This document shows positions 1 to 7,744 of a stretch of 64,000 bases of DNA, piece after piece. The position numbers and the translations under genes are program-made. The stretch covers positions 1-64,000 of the forward strand of contig NZ_JAJEQM010000012.1 in NCBI RefSeq assembly GCF_020687385.1, written 5' to 3'. The notes beneath the pieces are model-generated. The model did no database searches. It saw only the letters and a list, made by a program, of their open reading frames with translations, and was not told the DNA's origin. This DNA comes from Hominilimicola fabiformis (GTDB lineage: Bacteria > Bacillota > Clostridia > UBA1381). The stretch's first letter is position 1. Every line of letters starts with the position of its first letter.

Positions 1-18
1 TCAACTGACGACTTGATT

Positions 19-47
19 ATTATACACTCTATTACCCCTTTTGTCAA
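19..47 (-). promoter_or_regulatory. Consensus promoter reading out of the window
   Basis: Minus-strand TTGACA (42-47) and TATAAT (19-24) are separated by exactly 17 bp, a full sigma-A consensus. It fires leftward, so a minus-strand gene should start just beyond the window edge. Confidence 0.8.
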
Positions 48-138
48 CACTTTTTTTCATTTTTTTTGAACTTTTTTTCATTATACTATATATTGTGGAT
101 TATTTCTTATTATACATACTATTTGCATCGATTACAAT

Positions 139-169
139 AAAAAAGAACTGTAACAAATCGTTACAGTTC
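139..169 (-). terminator. Rho-independent terminator of the surface-protein operon
   Basis: Ten-bp stem GAACTGTAAC/GTTACAGTTC with a 5-nt loop, followed on the minus strand by a run of six T. It lies 10 bp beyond the stop codon of the membrane glycosyltransferase. Confidence 0.85.
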
Positions 170-179
170 CTTTATCAGC

Positions 180-1667
180 CTATTTTAAACCACATTTAAT
201 TTTTTCTTTAGTTCTCAAACAAACCTCTATAAATTTATCAATACCCAAAGTTCCGCAAATAAATATTACAGGTGCGAAATTTGAAAAATATCTTCGGTTT
301 GTTTCCCAGCAAAGCAAAAACAAATATACTCCAAATATCGTCAAATACAATGAAAACATCTTTTTACGTTTTTCATCATCAGAGCATACAAATCCCCATG
401 CAGCAGTTAACATCAAAATTAATATTGCAATATGCATTGATGTTGCATATGTTGCATACTTTTTATAATTCTTCCCCTCGGGCAAAATCCAATTATGCAA
501 CTTTGTATCGGTTTGAGGATTACAATTATAAAAATCTTCAGCACCATATGTTCCGTTTCCGAAATCTGCTGTTGATTTTGTCATTGCCAAATCAAATATA
601 CCACAAAAACCCAATTTTTTTATTCTATCGAAAATCTCTTTATTTATCTTACTGTTTCTGTTTTCATCGTAATCATATTTCCTTGTAAACTCATAATCCT
701 CAGGATTATATACACCATCACCTTTAAGCCCCATCATGACCCAATGATTATACGGTGTATTTTCACCATTAGCCGTTTGTCTGTCCAAATGAGAAGAATA
801 CATATATAAATTAAATGTTACATTAAATATCATCATAATACTCACTACGCTGACAAGAATTTTCGTAAACTCCTTGAATTTTCTGTTTATGAGCAAATCA
901 ATGCCTACCGCTATAGCAATTATGATTACAGTGAATTTATTCAAACTTCCTATTGTAATTGTCAGTCCCATTAATATATATGTAATTATTTTTCTTTTTC
1001 CCGATTGCTCTTTAGAGTTCAGATATAAATAGAAAAATAATACCGGGAACATAACAGAAAGCATATCAGTATACACAGCACCGCCCAAAAAATAGAATTG
1101 CACACTGAATCCAAACAGTACCAATGCAAAAACAGCATGTTTTACGTCAGCTATTTTCTTGCAAATCAGTGATACTATTACTGTTGTACAGCTTACCATA
1201 ATACTGTTTATTACGACAGAAACCGCAAAATAGTCTTTAATTCCAAATATTGATGCAATTTTGAAAAACAAATGCAAAAATGCCATTGCCGCAAGATTGT
1301 TAGGAAATCTATAGAAATATTCATAATAATTTTCAAACGTCCCTGTTTCAACCCATTCAATAGCACCTTTATGTATCGCGCCAACATCCCACAACGGATC
1401 ATACCTTAATGCAATTCCCAATACAATCTCTATTATAAACATACCTATACCAAATGAGATAAGTATCTTATTATAATTTTTCTCAATGAATTTCTCGTTT
1501 TTGGAAAGGTTTTTATATATTATTGTCAACCCGACTAAGCATATTGTTGTAACACAAATCAAGTGCAATGCTTTATAATATGTATTATGCAATATTATAT
1601 TTATTGCAGTAAAAGTAAAACATATTGCAAACAACAAATAAAATAACCATATGATTTTTTTCTTCAT
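180..1667 (-). CDS. Polytopic membrane glycosyltransferase (GT-C / GT39-like)
   Basis: A 495-residue integral membrane protein with about ten to eleven hydrophobic helices. The first extracytoplasmic loop holds an acidic pair (D90 and D94 in RYDPLWD), the position where GT-C enzymes of the PMT/ArnT type carry their catalytic or metal-binding acidic residue. Family knowledge suggests transfer of a sugar from a lipid-phosphate carrier on the outer face of the membrane. AAGGAG lies 8-9 nt before the ATG. It is the last gene of a four-gene operon with two SLH surface proteins, so decoration of surface proteins or secondary wall polymer is a reasonable inference. Substrate and acceptor are unknown. 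Confidence 0.7.
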   Translation of the reverse strand: MKKKIIWLFYLLFAICFTFTAINIILHNTYYKALHLICVTTICLVGLTIIYKNLSKNEKFIEKNYNKILISFGIGMFIIEIVLGIALRYDPLWDVGAIHKGAIEWVETGTFENYYEYFYRFPNNLAAMAFLHLFFKIASIFGIKDYFAVSVVINSIMVSCTTVIVSLICKKIADVKHAVFALVLFGFSVQFYFLGGAVYTDMLSVMFPVLFFYLYLNSKEQSGKRKIITYILMGLTITIGSLNKFTVIIIAIAVGIDLLINRKFKEFTKILVSVVSIMMIFNVTFNLYMYSSHLDRQTANGENTPYNHWVMMGLKGDGVYNPEDYEFTRKYDYDENRNSKINKEIFDRIKKLGFCGIFDLAMTKSTADFGNGTYGAEDFYNCNPQTDTKLHNWILPEGKNYKKYATYATSMHIAILILMLTAAWGFVCSDDEKRKKMFSLYLTIFGVYLFLLCWETNRRYFSNFAPVIFICGTLGIDKFIEVCLRTKEKIKCGLK

Positions 1668-1686
1668 ATGTACTTCTCCTTAAACA

Positions 1687-1791
1687 TTAATTAACACCTG
1701 CAAACATACTGATAATACCTATACAAATAGGTACAACCATAGCTATTGCGGTAACAAGACAAATAATTCTGATTGTTTTTTTGCTAAACAT
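1687..1791 (-). CDS. 34-aa single-pass membrane peptide
   Basis: A short frame with start ATG at 1791, stop at 1687 and the ribosome site GAGGTG, which overlaps the end of the upstream SLH gene (11 bp gap). The product starts MFSKKTIRII and then has one hydrophobic segment of about 20 residues ending near the C terminus. The basic N terminus followed by a single helix recalls the tiny DUF4044/Prli42-type membrane peptides of Firmicutes, but similarity in so short a protein is weak evidence. Position inside a surface-protein operon supports it being real. Function unknown. Confidence 0.6.
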   Translation of the reverse strand: MFSKKTIRIICLVTAIAMVVPICIGIISMFAGVN

Positions 1792-1802
1792 TTCTTACAC
1801 CT

Positions 1803-2477
1803 CTATTCCGTTTTATCAAGTAATCTGCTTATAATAGACGCAGCCTGCGCACGAGTTGCGGTTTGCTGCGGTCTGAACGTATCATCGTCCATACCCGATA
1901 TTAAGCCGTTTGTATACGCATATCTGACGCCGTCCAATGCCCATTGCGATATTTGGCTTACATCATCAAACTGTAAATCGACAGGAGTAAGTATGTTATA
2001 AGACTCCTCCTCATCACAACTGTATTGATACAGCATATAAACCATATACGCCATTTCTTCACGTTTTATCGGCTTATCGCCGTCAAAAAAGCCACTGTAA
2101 ATAGCCTTGCCGTCTGTTATCTTTGCTGCATAATTGCCAATCATATTTTCAGGTATCAAGCCTTTGTCGAGTGCACTTTGCACACAACCTCCGTACCAAT
2201 CGGACGCGGTAACATCAAGACATTCGCCGCTCCTGTACGGCACATCGGCAATACCGACTGTACCCAAAGCCATCTTCAAAAACTCTGCACGCGTTACAGT
2301 TCCGTCCGGATTAAATTCTGTATCCGAAACACCGTGTATAATATCTTTGTCGGCAAGCTCATTGATAACCTCTTCCGCCCAATGACCTTTGATGTCGTTA
2401 AATTCAGCCGCACTTGCCGATACCGCCGTCATTGACGACAATATCAATGCCACTGCGACTACTTTCTTTATATTCAT
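1803..2477 (-). CDS. Secreted three-repeat SLH-domain protein
   Basis: A 224-residue protein consisting only of a signal peptide (about 1-23, cleavage after SASAA) and three S-layer homology repeats. Repeat 1 (about 26-68) begins FNDIKGHWAEEVI and ends in the TRAEFLKMAL helix; repeat 2 is split by an insertion; repeat 3 (about 168-215) ends TRAQAASIISRLL. SLH triplets bind pyruvylated secondary cell-wall polymer, so this is a wall-anchored module without an obvious cargo domain. It lies 11 bp after the esterase-SLH gene and its repeats closely resemble that gene's C terminus, suggesting duplication of the anchor. RBS AGGAG precedes the ATG. Confidence 0.85.
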   Translation of the reverse strand: MNIKKVVAVALILSSMTAVSASAAEFNDIKGHWAEEVINELADKDIIHGVSDTEFNPDGTVTRAEFLKMALGTVGIADVPYRSGECLDVTASDWYGGCVQSALDKGLIPENMIGNYAAKITDGKAIYSGFFDGDKPIKREEMAYMVYMLYQYSCDEEESYNILTPVDLQFDDVSQISQWALDGVRYAYTNGLISGMDDDTFRPQQTATRAQAASIISRLLDKTE

Positions 2478-2488
2478 TCCTATTTCTC

Positions 2489-4210
2489 CTATTTTAAATT
2501 ATTCATTACAACCGCCGCCTGTGCACGTGTCAAATTCTCTTTCGGTGCAAAGCGACCGTCTTCCATACCGTCTATATATTTCAAATTATAAGCATGTACT
2601 ACATAACTTATATATTTTTCATCAATTTCATCACTGTCTTTAAACGAAAAAACAGGAATACGTCTTTCATTGTCCCAGTCTCTCCAGTTTCTCATTTTAT
2701 AATTTTTGCAACGAGTTGCAATTACAGCCATTTCCTCACGAGTAATAGGCTTATCACCGTAAAACTTACCCGTATAAACATTTACATTAGCTCTGACAGC
2801 CTTTTCTTTCTCTGTTGATTCTTTAAGAGTTTTTGTAACATTTGTAAAATCACAGTCCTCAATCATTTCTTCAGGAATAATATCCTTATCCAACGCACCC
2901 TGCAAATAGTAGCAATACCAATCATCATTTGTTGCGTCAAGGCATTCGCCGTCACGATATGCGTGACCGACTATGCCCAACGAATCCATCGCCATTTTCA
3001 AAAATTCCGCACGCGTTACAGTTCCGTCGGGATTAAACTTTCCGTCACCGACTCCCGATACTTTGTCATTCTCTGCAAGTGTTTTTATAACATCTTCCGC
3101 CCAATGACCTTGTATATCCGTAAATGTTTCGTCACCCTTTAAATACTTTGCCAGTTCAGGCACATTTTCCGGAATTGCATCCGCAATAAGCTTTGCAACT
3201 CTCTTTGCGCCTTTGGCTTTCATATGAGTGGTGTCGTTCGTACCTGACGGATAAGCCTTACTTTCAAGCGGCTCACATATAAAATAGCCCGACAAAACAC
3301 GATTCTTACTCATACTGTTCCACGCATCTGTCACGATTTTATTTTCATCAATAAATTTGCAGCCTGTTTCTTCTGCGATTTCACGCGTAGGGTCTGCGTA
3401 ATCTTTTCGCGACTCCATAAAACAGTTGTTTTCTTCGTCCCACCAAGCAGCCGCATTTGCAGTCATAAGCACAGGTGTTCCGCCGCGTTTTTCAACCTCA
3501 CCGATATACTTGTCTGTAATTAACTTTTTGTAGTCCTCAACACTTATGTATCTTTCCGGTTTATTTTCAGCACCGTCATTTATACCGAACTGAATAAACA
3601 CATAGTCACCAGGGTGCATTTCTGTAAGTATTCTGTCAAGTCTGCCGTCGTTGTCATAACTCTTTGAACTTCTTCCGCCCATTGCACGGTTTTCAATAAT
3701 TATATCGTCATTAAAATAATCGGCAAAAACTTGTCCCCAACCTGTTTGAGGGTATACCTTTGTATAGTTGTAAGTTTGTGCCGTTGAATCACCTGCAATA
3801 TATATAGTAGGTTTTTCGGCTTTTTCTCGTGTCGGTAACTGTTCTATTTCTATTTCCGTCACGTTAGGGTTGTCACCCTTAACCTGTACAGTGATTTTTC
3901 CGTTTTTCGGCACAACAGGCTGTTCATTTTCCTGTGTTTCGCCTGCCTCAAGCGTGTACGCTCTTACACGTTCACCGCAGTTTATATAAATATTCGCATT
4001 TGTTTCTGTTTTTCCGCCTGTTGTTACCGTTACAGTGTAGTCACCGTCAGGCACTTCCACTTCTTTCGTAACACCGTCCGTCTTGTCTGCTTTTACTTTC
4101 GTCATATCGAATTTTTCCGAATACAATCCGTCCGCTTTTGCAATAGGTATTATGCAAGCCGACATAACAGACATAGTAAGTATAGCTGATATAATTTTTC
4201 TTATTTTCAT
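2489..4210 (-). CDS. Wall-anchored SGNH acetylesterase (CE12, rhamnogalacturonan type) with SLH repeats
   Basis: A 573-residue secreted enzyme. Signal peptide about 1-27; N-terminal beta domain about 45-125; SGNH hydrolase about 134-350; three SLH repeats about 365-573. Block I is GDSTAQ (S142 nucleophile), an oxyanion glycine lies in AMGGRSS, the asparagine in FGIND and the Asp-His dyad in NDTTHMKAKG. CE12 enzymes remove acetyl groups from rhamnogalacturonan-type pectin or xylan; the SLH tail would hold the enzyme on the cell wall. It is the first gene of a four-gene operon. The exact substrate cannot be read from the sequence. Confidence 0.85.
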   Translation of the reverse strand: MKIRKIISAILTMSVMSACIIPIAKADGLYSEKFDMTKVKADKTDGVTKEVEVPDGDYTVTVTTGGKTETNANIYINCGERVRAYTLEAGETQENEQPVVPKNGKITVQVKGDNPNVTEIEIEQLPTREKAEKPTIYIAGDSTAQTYNYTKVYPQTGWGQVFADYFNDDIIIENRAMGGRSSKSYDNDGRLDRILTEMHPGDYVFIQFGINDGAENKPERYISVEDYKKLITDKYIGEVEKRGGTPVLMTANAAAWWDEENNCFMESRKDYADPTREIAEETGCKFIDENKIVTDAWNSMSKNRVLSGYFICEPLESKAYPSGTNDTTHMKAKGAKRVAKLIADAIPENVPELAKYLKGDETFTDIQGHWAEDVIKTLAENDKVSGVGDGKFNPDGTVTRAEFLKMAMDSLGIVGHAYRDGECLDATNDDWYCYYLQGALDKDIIPEEMIEDCDFTNVTKTLKESTEKEKAVRANVNVYTGKFYGDKPITREEMAVIATRCKNYKMRNWRDWDNERRIPVFSFKDSDEIDEKYISYVVHAYNLKYIDGMEDGRFAPKENLTRAQAAVVMNNLK

Positions 4211-4232
4211 TAAAAATCACCCCTTAAAATTT

Positions 4233-4261
4233 ATTATATTACATCTGTAAATAAATTGCAA
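4233..4261 (-). promoter_or_regulatory. Promoter of the esterase/SLH operon
   Basis: Minus-strand TTGCAA (4256-4261), 17 bp, TATAAT (4233-4238), about 25 nt upstream of the esterase ATG. The ribosome site AAGGGGTG follows. Confidence 0.75.
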
Positions 4262-4274
4262 TATAAAAAACAGT

Positions 4275-4727
4275 CTATTTCTTTTTTCTTAACTCTCTAA
4301 AAAATTCAGTCAATATGCTTGCACATTTATCTTCCGTTATACCGCCTGTCACATTGACATTGTGATTGAACATACCGCTTTCAAATAAATTGATAACCGA
4401 ACCGGCACAACCGGACTTTTTGTCATACGCACCGAAATACAAATTTTCAATGCGTGAATTAATAATCGCCCCTGCACACATCGGACAAGGCTCAAGCGTA
4501 ACATACATTTCACATCGCGGTAATCTCCAACCGCCGAGTTTTTTGCAAGCCTTGTTTATCGCTATTATTTCGGCGTGAAGTAATGCGTTTTTCTTGGTTT
4601 CACGCTTGTTGTACCCTCTTGCGATAATCTCACCGTCACGCACTATAACCGCACCGATTGGAGTTTCACCGATTGACGCGGCTTTTTTTGCTTGCTTCAG
4701 TGCCTCTTTCATAAATTTTTCTTCCAT
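4275..4727 (-). CDS. tadA: tRNA-specific adenosine deaminase TadA
   Basis: Zinc-dependent deaminase that converts A34 to inosine in tRNA-Arg(ACG). The CDA signature is complete: HAEIIAI (zinc His and catalytic Glu) and PCPMCAG (two zinc Cys). I choose the ATG at 4727 (MEEKFMKEAL) because it has GGAG six nt upstream; an in-frame ATG four codons earlier (4739) lies only about ten nt from the predicted transcript start and lacks a ribosome site. The product is about 150 residues, normal for the family. Transcribed away from aroF from a shared symmetric promoter. Confidence 0.93.
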   Translation of the reverse strand: MEEKFMKEALKQAKKAASIGETPIGAVIVRDGEIIARGYNKRETKKNALLHAEIIAINKACKKLGGWRLPRCEMYVTLEPCPMCAGAIINSRIENLYFGAYDKKSGCAGSVINLFESGMFNHNVNVTGGITEDKCASILTEFFRELRKKK

Positions 4728-4756
4728 ATAATTCTCCATTCAGTAGATATAACCTT

Positions 4757-4785
4757 ATTTTATCACACCTCTTGACATATGTCAA
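4757..4785 (-). promoter_or_regulatory. tadA promoter (leftward half of symmetric pair)
   Basis: Minus-strand TTGACA (4780-4785), 17 bp, TAAAAT (4757-4762). The -35 is one half of the palindrome TTGACATATGTCAA at 4772-4785. Confidence 0.85.
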
Positions 4786-4800
4786 AAATAGTAGTAAAAT
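4772..4800 (+). promoter_or_regulatory. aroF promoter (rightward half of symmetric pair)
   Basis: TTGACA (4772-4777), 17 bp, TAAAAT (4795-4800). Same hexamers and spacer length as the opposing tadA promoter. The leader (about 4807-4883) may fold a hairpin AAGCAAC/GTTGCTT (4806-4829). Confidence 0.85.
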
Positions 4801-4883
4801 GTGATAAGCAACCGCGTTGGTTGTTGCTTGCCGATATACAATCGTCGGTAAGATGTAGTATGGTAGAAAAGGAGATATGAAAA

Positions 4884-5897
4884 ATGATTGTAATTCTAAA
4901 ACAAAACGCAGAACAAAACGAGGTAAACGCACTTTTAAAACAGCTGGAGGACATGGGCTTTGACCATCATTACAGTAAGGGCGAAAATTCCACAATAGTT
5001 GGTATTATCGGTGATACTTCAACTCTTGACACAGACGATTTAAAGACTATTGACGTAGTCGCAGACGTTAAGAGAGTTTCCGAGCCGTTCAAGCTTGCAA
5101 ACCGCAAGTTCCACCCGGATAGCAGTATTTTCAACATTGCCGGCAGAACAGTAGGTGAAAGTCATTTCAGCGTAATTGCAGGTCCTTGTTCGGTAGAAAC
5201 AATTCCGCAAATGACAGAAACAGCCGAAGCAGTTAAAAAGAGCGGTGCTTCATTTTTAAGAGGCGGTGCATTCAAGCCGAGAACATCACCTTATTCATTC
5301 CAAGGACTTCATGACGAAGGTCTTAAAATTCTTCTTGAAGCAAAGAAGGCAACAGGACTTCCGATAGTTACAGAAATTATGAATCAGGCACATCTTGATT
5401 TGTTTGAAGATGTTGATATAATTCAAGTCGGTGCAAGAAATATGCAGAACTTTGAACTTTTAAAGGAACTTGGTAAATGCAATAAGCCTATACTTTTAAA
5501 GCGTGGTCTTTCAAGCACAATCGAAGAATGGGTTATGAGTGCGGAATACATTATGGCAGGCGGTAACGAACAGGTTATTTTCTGCGAAAGAGGTATAAGA
5601 ACTTACGAAACATTCACAAGAAATACTCTTGACCTTTCGGCAATACCGGCATTAAAGTCAATTTCACACTTGCCTGTAATCGTTGACCCAAGTCACGCAA
5701 CAGGTTTGCCGTGGATGGTTGAATCGCTTACAAAAGCGGCTATCGCAGTAGGTGCAGACGGTATTATGATTGAAGTTCATAATAATCCAAAGAAAGCATT
5801 GTGCGACGGTGCTCAATCACTTACTCCGCAGCAGTTTGACAATGTTATGCAGACAGTTAAGAAGCGTGTTGAGTTTGAAGGTAAAATTTTAGGTTAA
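4884..5897 (+). CDS. aroF: 3-deoxy-7-phosphoheptulonate (DAHP) synthase, type I-beta
   Basis: First enzyme of the shikimate pathway, condensing phosphoenolpyruvate with erythrose 4-phosphate. The 337 residues comprise an N-terminal ferredoxin/ACT-like regulatory domain (about 1-70) and a TIM-barrel catalytic domain. Visible motifs are AGPCSVE, LRGGAFKPRTSPYSFQG, the LKRG segment, the metal-binding DPSHATG and the C-terminal GIMIEVHNNP. This is the I-beta architecture (Thermotoga type), where the N-terminal domain gives feedback control by an aromatic amino acid. GGAG lies about 9 nt before the ATG. Monocistronic: own promoter and terminator. Confidence 0.95.
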   Translation: MIVILKQNAEQNEVNALLKQLEDMGFDHHYSKGENSTIVGIIGDTSTLDTDDLKTIDVVADVKRVSEPFKLANRKFHPDSSIFNIAGRTVGESHFSVIAGPCSVETIPQMTETAEAVKKSGASFLRGGAFKPRTSPYSFQGLHDEGLKILLEAKKATGLPIVTEIMNQAHLDLFEDVDIIQVGARNMQNFELLKELGKCNKPILLKRGLSSTIEEWVMSAEYIMAGGNEQVIFCERGIRTYETFTRNTLDLSAIPALKSISHLPVIVDPSHATGLPWMVESLTKAAIAVGADGIMIEVHNNPKKALCDGAQSLTPQQFDNVMQTVKKRVEFEGKILG

Positions 5898-5900
5898 TTT

Positions 5901-5926
5901 AAAGGCAGTCGATTGACTGCCTTTTT
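5901..5926 (+). terminator. aroF terminator
   Basis: Stem AAAGGCAGTC / GACTGCCTTT with a GATT loop followed by T residues, four bases after the aroF stop codon. Confidence 0.9.
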
Positions 5927-5973
5927 GTTTGCATTTTTGTATGTAGCCATATTTTATTTTTGATTTTGCAAGT

Positions 5974-6279
5974 AGCCACCCCTCCGTCACTCGTTCCTCG
6001 TGCCACCTCCCCTCAATGGGAGGCTTTTTATTTTCCGCAAAATCCCATAAGGCTCCCCTTGAGGGGAGCTGTCGACACCGTCGACTGAGGGGTGGCTTTA
6101 CTGTCTTTCATATAAATTTCATCTATGTCGCCTAATCATAACCTCAGACTAATTCCTTTCGTACAGAACGGTGCTCTCGACTTTCCTTTTCCTCTCAACG
6201 AAAATCTTTCAATTCTCCGCCACATTCCGTAAGGCTCCCCTTGAGGGGAGCTGTCGACACTGTCGACTGAGGGGTGGCT
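5974..6279. repeat. Cluster of three palindromic repeat copies
   Basis: Gene-free region. Copies at 6049-6099 and 6231-6279 share the core GCTCCCCTTGAGGGGAGC, an inner pair of GTCGAC boxes and the end GAGGGGTGGCT; over their shared length they differ by about one base. A third, inverted and diverged copy spans about 5974-6030 (AGCCACCCCTCCGTC to GGGAGGCTT). Related copies interrupt the V-ATPase operon near 33.1 kb. No coding potential is evident. This resembles a dispersed MITE- or REP-like palindromic family. Confidence 0.8.
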
Positions 6280-6306
6280 CTCTATTGAATTTCAATCACA
6301 CAAACA

Positions 6307-6388
6307 GGCGACCAATGGTCGCCCCTATACACGTTCCACTCAAACAACAGCGAACTCCAATCATGCAAACGGGCGACCAACTGTCGCC
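6307..6388. repeat. Two REP-like GGCGAC hairpins
   Basis: Stem GGCGACC/GGTCGCC with loop AAT (6307-6323) and stem GGCGAC/GTCGCC with loop CAACT (6372-6388). Both share flanks such as CAAAC before the stem. A third copy at 6434-6452 doubles as a terminator and a diverged one lies at 63805-63825. Confidence 0.75.
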
Positions 6389-6428
6389 ACTCCGAAATTC
6401 TCATAAACGATAGCAAACTTAATCACAC

Positions 6429-6452
6429 AAAAAGGGCGACCAACTGTCGCCC
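6429..6452 (-). terminator. Terminator formed by a REP-like hairpin
   Basis: On the minus strand the stem GGGCGAC/GTCGCCC (loop AGTTG) is followed directly by TTTTT, 11 bp after the stop codon of the small membrane protein. It is the third member of the GGCGAC hairpin family in this region. Confidence 0.75.
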
Positions 6453-6463
6453 CTACTACACAA

Positions 6464-6688
6464 CTATTCATCTTTATGAAAGTGTCTGTAAATCGCATAA
6501 ACCAAAGCACCGACTGACAAAACAGCTATGTATATCGCAAAAGCAACAAACACAATACTACCTGCTTTTGTGGGCGGTGTATATATATATCTGCGATAAC
6601 CAATCACATCTTTATTCACTGCCAAAGTTACCGTTGCAAAAGCAATCGTAACCAAAGTCAGCAGCCCGCCTATATAATACTTTTTCAT
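6464..6688 (-). CDS. Small two-helix membrane protein, unknown function
   Basis: A 74-residue product (MKKYYIGGLL start) with two predicted membrane helices, at about 6-24 and 43-65, separated by a basic, Tyr-rich loop, and a His/charged C terminus. The start at 6688 is chosen because AAGGGGG sits just upstream, overlapping the stop codon of the exchanger gene; in-frame codons further upstream lie inside that gene. It is translationally coupled to the Na/Ca exchanger, so an accessory role is possible but unproven. I do not recognise a family. Confidence 0.65.
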   Translation of the reverse strand: MKKYYIGGLLTLVTIAFATVTLAVNKDVIGYRRYIYTPPTKAGSIVFVAFAIYIAVLSVGALVYAIYRHFHKDE

Positions 6689-6696
6689 AAACCCCC

Positions 6697-7650
6697 TTAT
6701 CTTACCAACAAATACACCGTATATGCCACATACATAAAAATCATAACCACACCGCAAGGGCGATTAATCTTTTTATTAGCAAGTGCAAAAATATAAGTAA
6801 ACAAGCATATTCCAATCAACACACAACCGTCAATTACCACATTAAAGTCAGTACCTATTGTACCGATTGTCGCTGATATTCCGAGAATGAACAACAAATT
6901 AAATATATTCGAGCCGATTACGTTACCTACCGCAATATCATTTTGTTGTTTTCTTGCGGCAACAATCGAAGTCACAAGTTCAGGAAGTGATGTACCTATC
7001 GCCACAACGGTAAGACCGACAACTCTTTCACTCATTCCCGCCATAAGTGCAAGTTCCTTTGCGCCTTTAACAGTAAGCTGACCGCCGACCACAACACCGA
7101 CAAAGCCGATTATTATAAACAAGAGGCATTTCCACATTGGCAAATCTGCCTTTTCGCTATCCTCCGCACTTTCAATTAATTTACTTTCTTTCTTACCCAT
7201 CACAACAGAACCGACCATAAACACCGCAAACAATGCAAGAAGTATAATACCGTCCAATCTTGTCAATGCAATATCACCATGATTTAATGTCATTAAAAGC
7301 ACAATCATTACAGCGGTTATACCGATACAGAATGGAAAATCACGTTTTAGGATATTTCCTTTTACAGCAACAGGTGCGAACAAAGCACTTGCACCAAGTA
7401 CAACAAGCGTATTAAATATATTTGATCCGATTATATTACCGATTGCAATTTCATTACTGCCTTGCAGTGACGCAGTTATGCTAACCGCCGCCTCGGGCAA
7501 ACTTGTTCCGAACGCCACTACCGTAAGTCCGACTATATATGCCGGAATTCTCAACTTTGCCGACAAATCACACGCACCGTCAACAAACAAATCCGCACCT
7601 TTAACCAAAAGCACAAACCCTATCACCAAAAATAAAATCATCAAAACCAT
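6697..7650 (-). CDS. Sodium/calcium exchanger, CaCA family (YrbG-like)
   Basis: A membrane antiporter of about 317 residues with two inverted halves of about five helices. The duplicated alpha repeats are clear: VAFGTSLPEAAVSITAS with GNIIGSNIFN in the first half, and VAIGTSLPELVTSIVAA with GNVIGSNIFN in the second; their acidic residues bind the cation. Start 7650 is preferred because AAGGAG lies about ten nt upstream and the hydrophobic N terminus follows immediately; the longer open frame runs through the neighbouring terminator hairpin. The family exchanges Ca2+ (or another cation) for Na+. Confidence 0.88.
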   Translation of the reverse strand: MVLMILFLVIGFVLLVKGADLFVDGACDLSAKLRIPAYIVGLTVVAFGTSLPEAAVSITASLQGSNEIAIGNIIGSNIFNTLVVLGASALFAPVAVKGNILKRDFPFCIGITAVMIVLLMTLNHGDIALTRLDGIILLALFAVFMVGSVVMGKKESKLIESAEDSEKADLPMWKCLLFIIIGFVGVVVGGQLTVKGAKELALMAGMSERVVGLTVVAIGTSLPELVTSIVAARKQQNDIAVGNVIGSNIFNLLFILGISATIGTIGTDFNVVIDGCVLIGICLFTYIFALANKKINRPCGVVMIFMYVAYTVYLLVR

Positions 7651-7694
7651 TACATATAAACTCCTTTTCCTCTGTAATTCCTCATAAAAGCAAA

Positions 7695-7724
7695 GTAGAC
7701 AAAACCCATATGGGTTTTGTCTAC
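7695..7724 (-). terminator. Perfect 30-bp palindrome after the ABC ATPase gene
   Basis: Two 15-nt arms (GTAGACAAAACCCAT and its complement) meet without a spacer. On the minus strand a T-rich stretch (CTTTGCTTTT) follows, so it probably ends the ATPase transcript. The arm sequence is shared with the terminal hairpin of the 272-bp element at 11228-11254. Confidence 0.65.
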
Positions 7725-7744
7725 AATTAAATTGTCTAATCGAA

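Noticed and set aside
4666-4995. A 109-residue minus-strand frame spanning the tadA/aroF promoter
   Set aside because: It runs through a well-defined divergent promoter and antisense to aroF, has no ribosome site and no recognisable domain.
6171-6413. An 80-residue plus-strand frame in the repeat cluster
   Set aside because: It is made of palindromic repeat sequence, with no ribosome site or homology.
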